Of a DNA stretch of 47,241 bases, positions 31,137 to 39,966 are shown piece by piece. Each line of letters opens with the position of its first letter. Position 1 is the stretch's first letter. A program made the translations under genes and the position numbers. The stretch comes from Hyphomicrobiales bacterium (GTDB lineage Bacteria; Pseudomonadota; Alphaproteobacteria; Rhizobiales; Xanthobacteraceae): the NCBI GenBank assembly GCA_003140315.1, contig PLJS01000177.1, forward strand, positions 253 to 47,493, given 5' to 3'. The notes below the pieces were generated by a model. It had not been told where the DNA came from and made no database searches. It saw only the letters and a program-made list of their open reading frames with translations.

Positions 31137-32589
31137 AGCGCGCCCGCCGCGCATGGAGGCGCTCGCGCGCCTGCCGGTGTTCTTCGCACTGACGGCCAAG
31201 CGCGCCGTCGTCGCGGGCGGCAGCGCGGCCGCCGCGTGGAAGGCCGAGTTGCTCTCGGCGGCCGGCGCCGCGGTCGATGTCTACGCGGCCGAGCCTTCGC
31301 TCGAGATGAGCGAGATCGCCGCGCATGCTCCGCAAGGCCCGATCACGATCCATCCGCGCGCCATGGAGGCCGCGGACCTTCGCGATGCCGCGATGGCGAT
31401 CGGCGCGTTCGAGGACGACGCCGCAGCCGCGGCGTTCGCGCAACAAGCGCGCCACGCCGGCGTACCGGTCAACGTCATCGACAGACCGGCGTTCTGCGAT
31501 TTCGCGTTCGGCGCGATCGTCAACCGCTCGCCGCTCGTTATCGGCATCTCGACCGACGGCGCAGCGCCGGTGTTCGGCCAGGCGATCCGCGCCAAGCTCG
31601 AGGCGCTGATCCCGCGCGGCTTTGCGCGCTGGGCGGATGCCGCGCGCCAATGGCGCCCGCGCGTGCAGGCGCTCGCGCTGTCGTTCCGCGAGCGCCGCCG
31701 CTTCTGGGAGATATTTACCGAACGCGCCGTCGCCGAGCCGAATCGCGCGCCGGTCGAGACCGACATCAATGCGCTGATCGGCGAGACGCGCGGCGCCGCA
31801 CGCGACACGGGCTCGGTCGTCCTTGTCGGCGCCGGCCCGGGCGATCCGGAATTGCTCACGCTGCGCGCCGTGCGCGCACTGCAATCGGCCGACGTGATCC
31901 TGATCGACGACCTCGTCTCGCCGGAGGTGCTCGACTTCGCGCGGCGCGAGGCGAAGAAAATGATGGTCGGCAAGACCGGCCACGGCCCGGCCTGCAAGCA
32001 GAGCGAGATCAACGAATTGATGATCAAGCTCGCGCGCGCCGGCAAGCGCGTGGTGCGCCTGAAGGGCGGCGACCCGATGATCTTCGGGCGCGCCGGCGAG
32101 GAGATCGAGGCCTGCCGCGCGGCCGGCATCGCGGTCGAGGTCGTGCCCGGCATCTCGGCGGCGCAGGGCGCCGCGGCCCGGCTGCTCGTGTCGCTCACGC
32201 ATCGGGGCGACGCGCGCCGCCTGCAATACGTCACCGGCCATGACCGTAACGGCAACCTGCCGGACGACATCGACTGGCGGAGCATCGCCGACCCGGCCGC
32301 GACCACGATCGTCTACATGCCGAAGAAGACGCTACGCGAGCTCAGCCAGCGCGCGCGCGCGCATGGCCTCGATCCGGCGACGCCCGCGGTCGCGGTCGCG
32401 AACGCGACGCGCCCGGATGAGACGATCGTTGCGGGAACGATTGGCGACATCGCGGACACGATCGATGCGGCTGCGCTGGAAGGCCCGGCGCTGGTGATGA
32501 TCGGGCGGGTACTGGCCGAGGTTGCCGAAACCGCAGCGCGGGCGCGCGTCAGCGTTCCGGCGGAGGTCAAAAAGAGCCGTAGGGCGTAG
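31111..32589 (+). CDS. cysG: Siroheme synthase CysG
   Basis: A 492-residue fusion that makes siroheme, the cofactor of NirA, from uroporphyrinogen III. The N-terminal part is the precorrin-2 dehydrogenase/ferrochelatase (FFALTAKRAVVAGGSAAAAWKAELL Rossmann motif, NVIDRPAFCDFAFGAIVNRSPLVIGISTDGAAP). From about residue 230 comes the SAM-dependent uroporphyrinogen III methyltransferase (VVLVGAGPGDPELLTLRAVRAL, VRLKGGDPMIFGRAGEE, VEVVPGISAAQGAAA, TIVYMPKKTL). AGAGGA precedes ATG 31111. Its stop codon TAG lies inside the first base pairs of a REP-like repeat, so the very end of the protein may have been redefined by that insertion. Confidence 0.95.
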   Translation: MSTSRSPSEARPPRMEALARLPVFFALTAKRAVVAGGSAAAAWKAELLSAAGAAVDVYAAEPSLEMSEIAAHAPQGPITIHPRAMEAADLRDAAMAIGAFEDDAAAAAFAQQARHAGVPVNVIDRPAFCDFAFGAIVNRSPLVIGISTDGAAPVFGQAIRAKLEALIPRGFARWADAARQWRPRVQALALSFRERRRFWEIFTERAVAEPNRAPVETDINALIGETRGAARDTGSVVLVGAGPGDPELLTLRAVRALQSADVILIDDLVSPEVLDFARREAKKMMVGKTGHGPACKQSEINELMIKLARAGKRVVRLKGGDPMIFGRAGEEIEACRAAGIAVEVVPGISAAQGAAARLLVSLTHRGDARRLQYVTGHDRNGNLPDDIDWRSIADPAATTIVYMPKKTLRELSQRARAHGLDPATPAVAVANATRPDETIVAGTIGDIADTIDAAALEGPALVMIGRVLAEVAETAARARVSVPAEVKKSRRA

Positions 32590-32667
32590 GGCGGATTAGC
32601 GAAGCGTAATCCGCCAACCGCAATCGCCGCCAAGCGGCGGATTACGCCTTCGGCTAATCCGCCCTAC
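32586..32667. repeat. REP-like palindromic repeat, copy 1
   Basis: An 82-bp paired element bounded by GTAGGGCGGATTAGC and its complement GCTAATCCGCCCTAC. Each end forms a hairpin with arms GGCGGATTA/TAATCCGCC. It overlaps the cysG stop codon on the left and the stop codon of the transposase remnant on the right. Confidence 0.9.
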
Positions 32668-33072
32668 AGCCGTTCCCCGAATTGCCCTGTCGGCCCAAAC
32701 TTACCCGCCCAATCGAGGGGGAACAGGCCGCCCCGAACGTCGCGGTGAAACGATGAATGGGGCCAATCCTGCACGCGACAGACGAGGCCGTGCTTGACCG
32801 GATTGATGTAGCAATATTCCACATGACGCGCGTAATCGGCGTCGTCCCGGATCAGGTGCTCCCAAAACCGTCACTGCCAGATGCCGCGTTCGCCCCGCGT
32901 CTTGCGCACCCCGGAGAGCCGCTCATTCTTCGGCAACGATTTCGCGAACCGCATCTTGATCAGCCGCCAGCGCGTGGAGAAATCCGCATCCTCCGGCGGC
33001 AACGTCTAGACCGCGATTGTGCGTGAAGAACCAGCATCCGCCGGGAACGAAGGCGCGGCGATAGTTCGGCAT
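32664..33072 (-). pseudogene. Decayed REP-associated tyrosine transposase (RAYT)
   Basis: Read on the minus strand from ATG 33072 it begins MPNYRRAFVPGGCWFFTHNRG, the usual start of RAYT proteins. It then jumps, with a frame change, to PPEDADFSTRWRLIKMRF, SLPKNERLSGVRKTRGERGIWQ, an in-frame TGA, then RFWEHLIRDDADYARHVEYC, INPVKHGLVCRVQDWPHSSF, ending DWAGKFGPTGQFGERL. About 60 residues are missing, including the HUH metal-binding segment (LPDHLH in relatives). The conserved tyrosine region (HVEYCYINPVKHG) remains. With a deletion, frameshift and stop codon it cannot be active. It is flanked by two REP-like repeats, the substrate expected for this family. Confidence 0.85.
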
Positions 33073-33094
33073 ACGTGAAGCGTATCAAATTTCT

Positions 33095-33172
33095 GTAGGG
33101 CGGGTTAGCCGAAGGGGTAACCCGCCGAACCGCCCAAGCGGTGGCGGATTACGCTTCGCTAATCCGCCCTAC
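33095..33172. repeat. REP-like palindromic repeat, copy 2
   Basis: Bounded by GTAGGGCGGGTTAGCC and TTCGCTAATCCGCCCTAC. It is the same family as copies 1 and 3; the left hairpin has compensating changes (GGCGGGTTA with TAACCCGCC), which indicates that the secondary structure is maintained. Confidence 0.9.
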
Positions 33173-33246
33173 CCGGCCTTGGGACGAAACGAAGAGTTCG
33201 ATACATTTCCAAGGAAGGCTCACCACATCCGCCACAGGCAACCTCC

Positions 33247-34056
33247 ATGACCCGATTCAGCAAATCCCTTGCGTTTGCGCTGCCGATCGCCCTGACCGTC
33301 GGTCTGTTCGCCGGCGGCGCTCGCGCCGAGAGCGACCTTGCACGCGCCTATCGGATCATCGCCGGCAAGCAATTCGTCGATCTCACGCACTCATTCGACA
33401 CGACCACGCCGGTGTGGTCCGGTTTCGGGCAGGCCAAGATGACGCCCGCGGCCGACCCGAACACGCACAAGCCCTACACCATCAAGGACGACGGCTTCCG
33501 CGCGACCTTCTACGAGATGGTCGGCCAATACGGCACGCACGTCGATCCGCCGGCGCATTTCGACGAGAAGGGGATCACGATGGACGAGATCCCGCTCAAG
33601 CAGATGATCCTGCCGCTGATCGTGCTCGACGACACGCCGTTTCTGGCGAGCGATCCGAACCACGCGTTCTCGGTCGCCGACCTGAAAGCCTGGGAGAAGA
33701 CGCACGGTCGCGTGCCGCGCGGATCGTTCGTCGCATTGCGCACCGACATGTCGAAGGACTGGGACAGCAATCCGGAGCGATTCAAGCGCAGCCCGTTTCC
33801 GGCCTGGGCCTTCGAGACCATAAAATTTCTCTACGAGGAGCGCGGCGTCACCGCGACCGGACATGAGGCGATGGACACCGACACCACCGACAAGATGGAC
33901 TCGGAGACCTACATCCTCCAGCACGGCCATTATCAGATCGAAGTGATGGCCAACTTCGACAAGGTGCCGCCGAAAGGCGCGCTCATCGTCGTGACGTGGC
34001 CGAAGGTGCGCAAAGGGCTCGGCTTTCCGGCGCGCGCTTTCGCGATCTTGCCGTAG
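33247..34056 (+). CDS. Exported cyclase-family (kynurenine formamidase-like) hydrolase
   Basis: A 269-residue protein of the cyclase/KynB family of metal-dependent amidohydrolase-like enzymes. A signal peptide (residues 1-27, ending GGARA-ES) precedes LARAYRIIAGKQFVDLTHSFDTTTPVW. The metal-binding motif is GQYGTHVDPPAHFDEKG (family: HGTHxDxPxHF). Later parts are VALRTDMSKDW and HEAMDTDTTDKMDSETYILQHGHYQIEVMAN, where the C-terminal Glu and Asp positions complete the site. Export is less common than cytoplasmic location in this family. The stop TAG lies inside REP-like copy 3. The substrate is unknown; KynB itself is unlikely because of the location. Confidence 0.85.
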   Translation: MTRFSKSLAFALPIALTVGLFAGGARAESDLARAYRIIAGKQFVDLTHSFDTTTPVWSGFGQAKMTPAADPNTHKPYTIKDDGFRATFYEMVGQYGTHVDPPAHFDEKGITMDEIPLKQMILPLIVLDDTPFLASDPNHAFSVADLKAWEKTHGRVPRGSFVALRTDMSKDWDSNPERFKRSPFPAWAFETIKFLYEERGVTATGHEAMDTDTTDKMDSETYILQHGHYQIEVMANFDKVPPKGALIVVTWPKVRKGLGFPARAFAILP

Positions 34057-34132
34057 GGCGGATTAGCGCAGCGTAATCCGCCGTTGTCTTGAGACCAAAT
34101 GGCGGATTTCGCCTTCAGCTAATCCCCCCTAC
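34053..34132. repeat. REP-like palindromic repeat, copy 3
   Basis: Bounded by GTAGGGCGGATTAGC and AGCTAATCCCCCCTAC, third copy of the family at 32586 and 33095. The right arm has a few substitutions. It supplies the TAG stop codon of the cyclase gene. Confidence 0.88.
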
Positions 34133-34216
34133 GCCTCTTCCGCCTGCGGGTGCGCCGATATAGCCTGCTCGGAAAGCCGCGAGACGGCACCTGACAAATT
34201 CCCAAGGAGGACCTCA

Positions 34217-34633
34217 ATGTCTGCGCAAGCTCGCAAGGTCGTTCATGCCGACATCAAGCCCGAGAACGCGCCGGAGCTCGCCTCCCGCTATCTCGACGTC
34301 CCGAACATGCCGTGGGAGGCGACCAAATTTCCCGGCATCCAGATCAAGGTGCTGTATTCCGACGACAACGGCATCACCACGGCCCTGTTCAAGCTCGCGC
34401 CCGGCGCCGTCGTGCCGCTGCATGAGCACACCGCGCTGGAGCAGACTTACGTGATCGAAGGCACGATCGAGGATCACGAGGGCGTCAGCGGACCGGGTCA
34501 GTTCGTCTGGCGGCCGGCCGGCAATCAGCATGAGGCGGTGTCGCCGAACGGCGCCGTCATCCTCGGCTTCTTCCTCAAGCCGAACCGCTTCGCCTATGGC
34601 GAGAAGTTCTTCACCGAGAAGGCCTCGACATAG
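34217..34633 (+). CDS. Single-domain cupin protein
   Basis: A 138-residue cupin with the metal-binding motif 1 VVPLHEHTALEQTYVIEG (two His, one Glu) and motif 2 around GPGQFVWRPAGNQHEAV (third His). It resembles the ChrR-like and dioxygenase-like small cupins. GGAGG lies eight bases before ATG 34217, a strong ribosome site. It stands between the exported cyclase and a Bug receptor, which suggests a small organic-acid utilisation unit, but the reaction is unknown. Confidence 0.85.
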   Translation: MSAQARKVVHADIKPENAPELASRYLDVPNMPWEATKFPGIQIKVLYSDDNGITTALFKLAPGAVVPLHEHTALEQTYVIEGTIEDHEGVSGPGQFVWRPAGNQHEAVSPNGAVILGFFLKPNRFAYGEKFFTEKAST

Positions 34634-34671
34634 CGGCCGCGGTCGGCACGCAGGCGCACCGGGTGGTCCCC

Positions 34672-35646
34672 ATGACGATGTCTCGTCGCACGCTCCTGCA
34701 TCTTGGCGCCGGCGCCGCTGCGCTGCCCGCGAGCACGCGGCTCGTATCGGCGCAGGCCTATCCGGCACGTTCGGTGCGCGTCATCGTGCCGTATCCTGCC
34801 GGCAACGCCTCCGACATCATCGGCCGCCTCGCCGCACAGGCGCTCACTGACCGGCTCGGCCAGTCCTTCGTCACCGAGAACCGCCCGGGCGCCGGCGGCA
34901 ACACCGGCGCCGAGACGGTCGCGCGCGCGGCGCCGGACGGCTACACGCTGCTGCTGGAGGTCGTGACGTCCTACGCCATCAACGCCGCAGTCGATCCGAA
35001 GCTCAGCTTCAACTTCGCCCGCGACTTCACGCCGGTCGCGAGCATAGGCAGCGGCACCTACATGCTGGTGATCAATCCGTCGATCCCGGCCAAGACGCTG
35101 CCCGAGTTCATCGCCTACGCCAAGGCGAATGCCGGCAAGCTGAACATGGCTTCCGCCGGCAACGGCACCGCGACCCATGTGTTCGGCGAACTGTTCATGA
35201 TGATGACCGGCGTGCAGATGCAGCACGTTCCCTACCGCACCAGCTTCATTCCCGACCTGCTCGGCAGCCAGGTGCAGGTCGTGTTCGGCCCGATCTCGCA
35301 GCTTCTCGAATACGTCAGGAGCGACAAGCTGCGCGCGCTCGGCGTCACCGCGGCGACGCGCGAGGCGCACCTGCCAGACGTGCCGAGCATCGGCGAGGTT
35401 GTGCCCGGCTACGCCGCGGCCGGCCGCTACGGGCTCGGCGCGCCGCGCAACACCCCGGCCGCGGTCGTCAACACGATCAACGGAGCGATCAATGAGGCGC
35501 TTGCGAGCCCGGCGCTCAAGTCGCGTTTTGCCGACCTCGGCATCGAGCCGGCCCCGATGACGCCGGCGGAGTTTTCCAAGCTCATTGACGATGAGCTCGA
35601 CAGGTGGGGCAAGGTCGTGCGCGCCGCCAACATCAAGGCCGAGTGA
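34672..35646 (+). CDS. Bug-family tripartite tricarboxylate transporter receptor
   Basis: From ATG 34672 the protein has 324 residues and begins with a twin-arginine type signal (MSRRTLLHLGAGAAALPAST, cleavage near VSA-QA). Bug motifs: YPARSVRVIVPYPAGNASDIIGRL, GQSFVTENRPGAGGNTGAETVARAAPDGYT, NMASAGNGTATHVFGELF, LPDVPSIGEVVPGY. It binds a carboxylated solute in the periplasm. No TctA/TctB membrane components are nearby. It follows the cupin gene by 38 bp and is probably co-transcribed with it. The start could also be GTG 34663. Confidence 0.9.
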   Translation: MTMSRRTLLHLGAGAAALPASTRLVSAQAYPARSVRVIVPYPAGNASDIIGRLAAQALTDRLGQSFVTENRPGAGGNTGAETVARAAPDGYTLLLEVVTSYAINAAVDPKLSFNFARDFTPVASIGSGTYMLVINPSIPAKTLPEFIAYAKANAGKLNMASAGNGTATHVFGELFMMMTGVQMQHVPYRTSFIPDLLGSQVQVVFGPISQLLEYVRSDKLRALGVTAATREAHLPDVPSIGEVVPGYAAAGRYGLGAPRNTPAAVVNTINGAINEALASPALKSRFADLGIEPAPMTPAEFSKLIDDELDRWGKVVRAANIKAE

Positions 35647-35803
35647 GCCACGCCGCTGACGGTTCGATCCCGCCCGGGGGCGATCGACGCGACGCGTCGC
35701 ATTGACGCCCTCTCGGTAATCCGCCTTTAATGCCGCAAAGCACAGCGCATCCGAAGCCGCGCGACATCGCTGTGCGGCCGCGCGGCAAGCAGCGAGGGCG
35801 AAC

Positions 35804-36652
35804 ATGATCAATCGTCGTGATATGGCGTCGCTGGTCGCGACGGGCGCGGTCACTCTCGCGGCCGCATCCTCGAGCGCTCCGGCCGCCGCCGAGAGCGCAA
35901 CCGCCGAGAGCGCGTTCGAGCGGATCCGCCGCACCAAGAAGCTGCGCACCGCGGTGATCGCCGGCGGCGCGCCTTACTACAGCAAGGACATTTCGACCGG
36001 CCAATGGCGCGGCTTCTACATCGACATGGTGAAGGCGCTGGCCGAGGAAATGGAAGCCCAGCCGGAGTTCATCGAGTCGACCTGGGGCAACACGGTGCTC
36101 GATCTCCAATCCGACAAGATCGATCTGTTCTTCGGCCTGAACCCCACGCCAAAGCGCGCGCTCGTCATCGATTTCTCGGTGCCGGTGTTCAACAACGCTT
36201 TCACGATGCTGACCAAGAAGGGTTTCGCAGCGAAAACCTGGGACGAGTTGAACTCGCCCGACGTGAAGATCGCGGTCGATGCCGGATCCTCGCATGACTC
36301 GGTCGTGACGCGGCTCTGTCCGAAGGCGCAGATCTCGCGCCTGAAGACCGCCGACGATGCGACCGCCGCGCTGCAGTCGGGCCGCGTCGACGCGCAATGT
36401 CTCATTCTCATGCTGTCGCTGACGGTGCGGAAGAAGAACCCGGCGATCGGCGAGCTTCTGATCCCCACGCCGGTGTTCGCCACGACCTCCAACGTCGGCT
36501 TCCGCCGCGAGAGCGACAAGACCTTGCGCGATTTCGTCAGCACCTGGATCGATTTCAACAAGGGGCTGGGCTTCATCCGCAGCGCGATCGTCACCAACAT
36601 GGAGCTGGTCGGCGTGAAGGAGTCCGACATGCCGGCGGGCGTCCAGCTCTGA
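35804..36652 (+). CDS. Polar amino-acid ABC transporter substrate-binding protein
   Basis: A 282-residue family 3 (SBP_bac_3) periplasmic binding protein with a signal containing an Arg pair (MINRRDMASLVATGAVTLAA, cleavage about residue 28). Motifs: KKLRTAVIAGGAPYYSKD, WRGFYIDMVKALAEEM, FIESTWGNTVLDLQSDKIDLFFG, RALVIDFSVPVF. GAGGG lies before ATG 35804. It is the first gene of a three-gene transporter operon. The exact ligand cannot be assigned; glutamate/aspartate-type or opine-type ligands are usual for the family. Confidence 0.9.
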   Translation: MINRRDMASLVATGAVTLAAASSSAPAAAESATAESAFERIRRTKKLRTAVIAGGAPYYSKDISTGQWRGFYIDMVKALAEEMEAQPEFIESTWGNTVLDLQSDKIDLFFGLNPTPKRALVIDFSVPVFNNAFTMLTKKGFAAKTWDELNSPDVKIAVDAGSSHDSVVTRLCPKAQISRLKTADDATAALQSGRVDAQCLILMLSLTVRKKNPAIGELLIPTPVFATTSNVGFRRESDKTLRDFVSTWIDFNKGLGFIRSAIVTNMELVGVKESDMPAGVQL

Positions 36653-36696
36653 CGAGCGGATCGCCGCGCCGGTTCGCGGAAGCGCCGCAGGGATAA

Positions 36697-37359
36697 ATGT
36701 ACAAGTGGGACTTCAGCGTTCTCTGGGGATATCGCTGGCTCTTCCTGCAAGGTCTCGGCGTCACCGTGGCATTCACGGTCGCGATCGTCGTATTCGGGTT
36801 GATGATCGGGCTGCTCGCGGGCCTCGGGAGCCTGTCGCGCGTCCGGATCGTGAAGTGGCTTTCGTCGGCCTACATCGAGATGTTCCGCTGCACGCCGCTG
36901 CTGGTTCAGCTCATCTGGTTCTATTACGCCTTGCCGGTCGTGAGCGGCATCGAGGTCTCGGCGGTGACCGCGTCCGTCCTGGCGCTGTCGCTCTATGGCG
37001 GCTCGTTCTATGCCGAGATTATCCGCGGAGGCATCGTCTCGATCGAGACCGGACAGTCGGAAGCGGGCGCGGCGATCGGCATGACGCCGAGCCAGATCAT
37101 GCGCCGCATCGTGCTGCCGCAGGCGCTCAAGCGCATGGTGCCGCCGCTGATGAACCAGTCGATCATTCAGTTCAAGAACACGTCGCTGGTGTCCGTCATC
37201 GCGGTGCCCGATCTCGTCTACCAGTCGCAGATCGCCGCGCATGACAGCTACCGGCCGCTCGAGCTCTACACCGCAGTCGCCGTCATCTATTTCGCCATCC
37301 TGTTCCCGCTGACCCTCCTGGTCCGGGTCGGCGAGCACAAGCTCGCGACGAGCGATTGA
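36697..37359 (+). CDS. Polar amino-acid ABC transporter permease
   Basis: A 220-residue HisM/GlnP-type inner-membrane permease with about five helices. The family N-terminus ([30 protein letters not shown]) and the EAA loop that docks the ATPase ([23 protein letters not shown]) are clear. AGGGATAA precedes ATG 36697. Only one permease gene is present, so it must form a homodimer. The stop codon overlaps the start of the ATPase gene (TTGA). Confidence 0.93.
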   Translation: MYKWDFSVLWGYRWLFLQGLGVTVAFTVAIVVFGLMIGLLAGLGSLSRVRIVKWLSSAYIEMFRCTPLLVQLIWFYYALPVVSGIEVSAVTASVLALSLYGGSFYAEIIRGGIVSIETGQSEAGAAIGMTPSQIMRRIVLPQALKRMVPPLMNQSIIQFKNTSLVSVIAVPDLVYQSQIAAHDSYRPLELYTAVAVIYFAILFPLTLLVRVGEHKLATSD

Positions 37360-38141
37360 ACGCCGTGACGGTCCCGGGCAGCAAGATCGAGATCGCGGGT
37401 CTGCACAAGCGGTTCGGCGCGCTCGCCGTGCTGAAGGGCATCGATCTCGACGTGAAAACGGGTGCCGTGGTGGCGGTGATCGGCCCTTCGGGGTCCGGCA
37501 AGTCCACCCTGCTGCGCTGCATCAACCTGCTGGTCACGCCGGATGGCGGCCGCGTGCGCGTCGGCGAGGACAGCTTCACATTTCCGAGTGAGCGGCCGCC
37601 GAGTGCCGGCGTATTGGCGCGCTTCCGCGCGAATACCGGCATGGTGTTTCAGCACTTCAATCTGTTTCCGCACATGACGGCGCTCGGCAACGTCATGGAA
37701 GGTCCCGTGACCGTCAGGCGAATGCCGAAAGCCGATGCCGAGCGGCTGGCGCGCGATCTCCTCGCCAAGGTCGGTCTCGCCGACAAGGCGGACGAGCATC
37801 CGAGCCGGCTGTCGGGCGGACAGAAGCAGCGCGTCGCGATCGCGCGCGCATTGGCGATGGAGCCCAAGGTCATGCTGTTCGACGAGGTGACCTCGGCGCT
37901 CGACCCGGAACTGGTCGGCGAGGTGCTCGGCGTTATGAAATCCTTGGCCGCCGAGAGCATGACGATGGTCATCGTCACGCACGAGATCGCGTTCGCGCGC
38001 GAGGTGGCCGATCGCGTCGTGTTCATGCGCGACGGGGTCGTCGTCGAGGACGGCGCCGCCGCGCAGGTGATCGACGATCCCTCAGAGCCCGCGACGCGGG
38101 CATTTCTCAGCCATTTTCACAAGCGCGCGCGATCTGCTTAA
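37356..38141 (+). CDS. Polar amino-acid ABC transporter ATP-binding protein
   Basis: A 261-residue GlnQ-type ATPase: Walker [14 protein letters not shown]-loop [19 protein letters not shown], signature [15 protein letters not shown], Walker [15 protein letters not shown], and H-loop VIVTHE. TTG 37356 overlaps the permease stop; GTG 37365 in the same frame is an alternative start. It powers import of the solute bound by the preceding receptor. The MBL hydrolase gene begins 21 bp later. Confidence 0.95.
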   Translation: MNAVTVPGSKIEIAGLHKRFGALAVLKGIDLDVKTGAVVAVIGPSGSGKSTLLRCINLLVTPDGGRVRVGEDSFTFPSERPPSAGVLARFRANTGMVFQHFNLFPHMTALGNVMEGPVTVRRMPKADAERLARDLLAKVGLADKADEHPSRLSGGQKQRVAIARALAMEPKVMLFDEVTSALDPELVGEVLGVMKSLAAESMTMVIVTHEIAFAREVADRVVFMRDGVVVEDGAAAQVIDDPSEPATRAFLSHFHKRARSA

Positions 38142-38162
38142 GGCACCAGCGAGGGACAGTCC

Positions 38163-39077
38163 GTGGAACCGCAGCTCCTGACCGTGGCCGAGGGCGTCCA
38201 TGCCTGGATCGGCGCGGGCGGCGACTCCAACGCCGGCGCCGTCGAGACCTCGCACGGGCTGCTCGCGATCGACGCGCAGCAATATCCGCGGCTGGCGCGG
38301 GCGTTTCGTGGCGCGATCGAAGCGAAGACCGGCAAGCCGGTCCGCGCGCTGATCGACACGCATTGCCACCTCGACCACACCGCCGGCAACATCGTGTTCG
38401 CCGATGTGCCGATCCTCGCGCACGACAAGACGCTCGCGGCGATGCACGCCAATCTCGGCGCGAAGGCCGGCGCGCATTGGACGATCTCGGATTACGCCAC
38501 CAAGATCAAAATGATGTTCGGGCAGAACCTGTTCGATCTCGTCCCCGAGAACGATCCGGCGCAAGCCTGGTTTCGCCAGCGCATCAGCCTGCCGGATTAC
38601 GACACGATGACGATCGCGCCGCCGACCGAGACGTTCGCCGACCATTTCGTTTTTCATCTGCCGAAGGACACGCTGCATTTGGACTATTGGGGCCCGGCGC
38701 ATTGCGACGGCGACATCATCGTCTGGCTCGCAAAAGCCAAGGTCGTGTTTCTCGGCGATCTGCTCTTCTACGGGCGATTTCCCTGGCTCGGCGATTGCGA
38801 TCTCTCAGGGCTCATCGATCGGCTCGCGCGCGTGCTGACGCTCGATGTGTCCGTCGTCATCCCGGGACACGGAATGCCGACCGATCTTGCGCAAGTTGCC
38901 CGCTTCCGCGACATGCTGGTGGCACTCCGCGCCGCCGTCGATGCCGCGATCAAGGCCGGCATCTCGGAAGAGGCAGCGGTCGCCGAGGTGAAGCTGCCGC
39001 AATACGCCGACATCCCGCGCTATGCGGACTGGCTGCCGCATGACGTCCGGGCGACGTATCGCTACCTGCGCGGGTGA
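38163..39077 (+). CDS. MBL-fold metallo-hydrolase
   Basis: A 304-residue metallo-beta-lactamase fold protein. The zinc motif HCHLDH (in IDTHCHLDHTAGN, about residues 66-73), the later GPAHCDGDIIVWL, VVFLGDLLF, and the final PGHG box supply the metal ligands. GTG 38163 is preceded by GAGGGA. It lacks a signal peptide. As the last gene of the amino-acid transporter operon it may hydrolyse the imported compound or a derivative (inference); glyoxalase II-like, lactonase and beta-lactamase-like activities are all possible. Confidence 0.87.
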   Translation: MEPQLLTVAEGVHAWIGAGGDSNAGAVETSHGLLAIDAQQYPRLARAFRGAIEAKTGKPVRALIDTHCHLDHTAGNIVFADVPILAHDKTLAAMHANLGAKAGAHWTISDYATKIKMMFGQNLFDLVPENDPAQAWFRQRISLPDYDTMTIAPPTETFADHFVFHLPKDTLHLDYWGPAHCDGDIIVWLAKAKVVFLGDLLFYGRFPWLGDCDLSGLIDRLARVLTLDVSVVIPGHGMPTDLAQVARFRDMLVALRAAVDAAIKAGISEEAAVAEVKLPQYADIPRYADWLPHDVRATYRYLRG

Positions 39078-39087
39078 CCGACGAAGC

Positions 39088-39759
39088 TTACTTCATATGC
39101 TTCGCCAGAAACGCCATCGAACGCCCCCAGGCGATCTTAGCGCTCTCGGCGTGATAGCTGCCGCGCTCGTCGCAGTGGAAGCCGTGATCGGCCTCGTCAT
39201 AGACGTAGACCTCTGCTTCCGGCCGCTTCGTCTTGATCTCGTCGACCGCGGTCATCGGGATATGCGCGTCCTTGCGGCCGAAATGCATCTGCGTCGGGCA
39301 CTTCGGCTTCTCGTCGGCAAAGCGCGCGATCGCGCCGCCGTAGTAGCAGACCGCGGCGGACAGGCCCGACAGCCGGCACGCGGAGAGAAACGCGATCGTG
39401 CCGCCCATGCAGAAGCCCATGATGGCGAGGGGGCCCGCGGACTTGAGCTCCTTGAGCGCGGCGTCGGTATCGCGCAACATCGCGTCCCAGTCGGGCTTCT
39501 CGATGAACTTGCGGGCACTGGCGACCTCGTCCGGCGTATAGCCGCACTCGAAGTCACGCATCGTGCGGTCGAACAGCGCCGGCGCGAGCGCCGCATAGCC
39601 TTCGCCGGCGAGCCGGTCACAGACCGATCTGATGTGATGGTTAACGCCGAAAATCTCTTGGATGACCACGACCCCGCCCTTCGCCTTTCCGGCGGGATCG
39701 GCTCGATACGCGCCCAGTTTGTGGCTATCGGCGGCTACAAGCGAAAGCGGCTTACCCAT
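39088..39759 (-). CDS. Dienelactone hydrolase family protein
   Basis: A 223-residue alpha/beta-hydrolase of the DLH family. The nucleophile is Cys117 (IMGFCMGGTIAF), with Glu36 of QEIFGVNHHIRSVCDRLA that activates it, the Asp in HFGRKDAHIP and the His of DHGFHCDERGSYH. Carboxymethylenebutenolidase opens dienelactone to maleylacetate in chloro-aromatic pathways, but many family members have other ester or lactone substrates, and no aromatic pathway genes are adjacent. It converges on the MBL gene and diverges from the secretion operon. Confidence 0.9.
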   Translation of the reverse strand: MGKPLSLVAADSHKLGAYRADPAGKAKGGVVVIQEIFGVNHHIRSVCDRLAGEGYAALAPALFDRTMRDFECGYTPDEVASARKFIEKPDWDAMLRDTDAALKELKSAGPLAIMGFCMGGTIAFLSACRLSGLSAAVCYYGGAIARFADEKPKCPTQMHFGRKDAHIPMTAVDEIKTKRPEAEVYVYDEADHGFHCDERGSYHAESAKIAWGRSMAFLAKHMK

Positions 39760-39966
39760 GATGCTCCTCCAGTGACGCGGCGGCCGGCACGCTAGCCCGG
39801 AGCGGGTCTTGCTGCCAAGGCCTCCCGGCAGAACCGGCCGTTGCCTTCCTGCATCAGGATTTCACAAATGCCGACAAGGGCTTCGCGGGGCTATTCCCTT
39901 GGGTCCCCCAGCGTGCAAGTCTCATTCATCCCGGTGGAATGGGGTACAGCGTAGGGGGCTGGAGTA

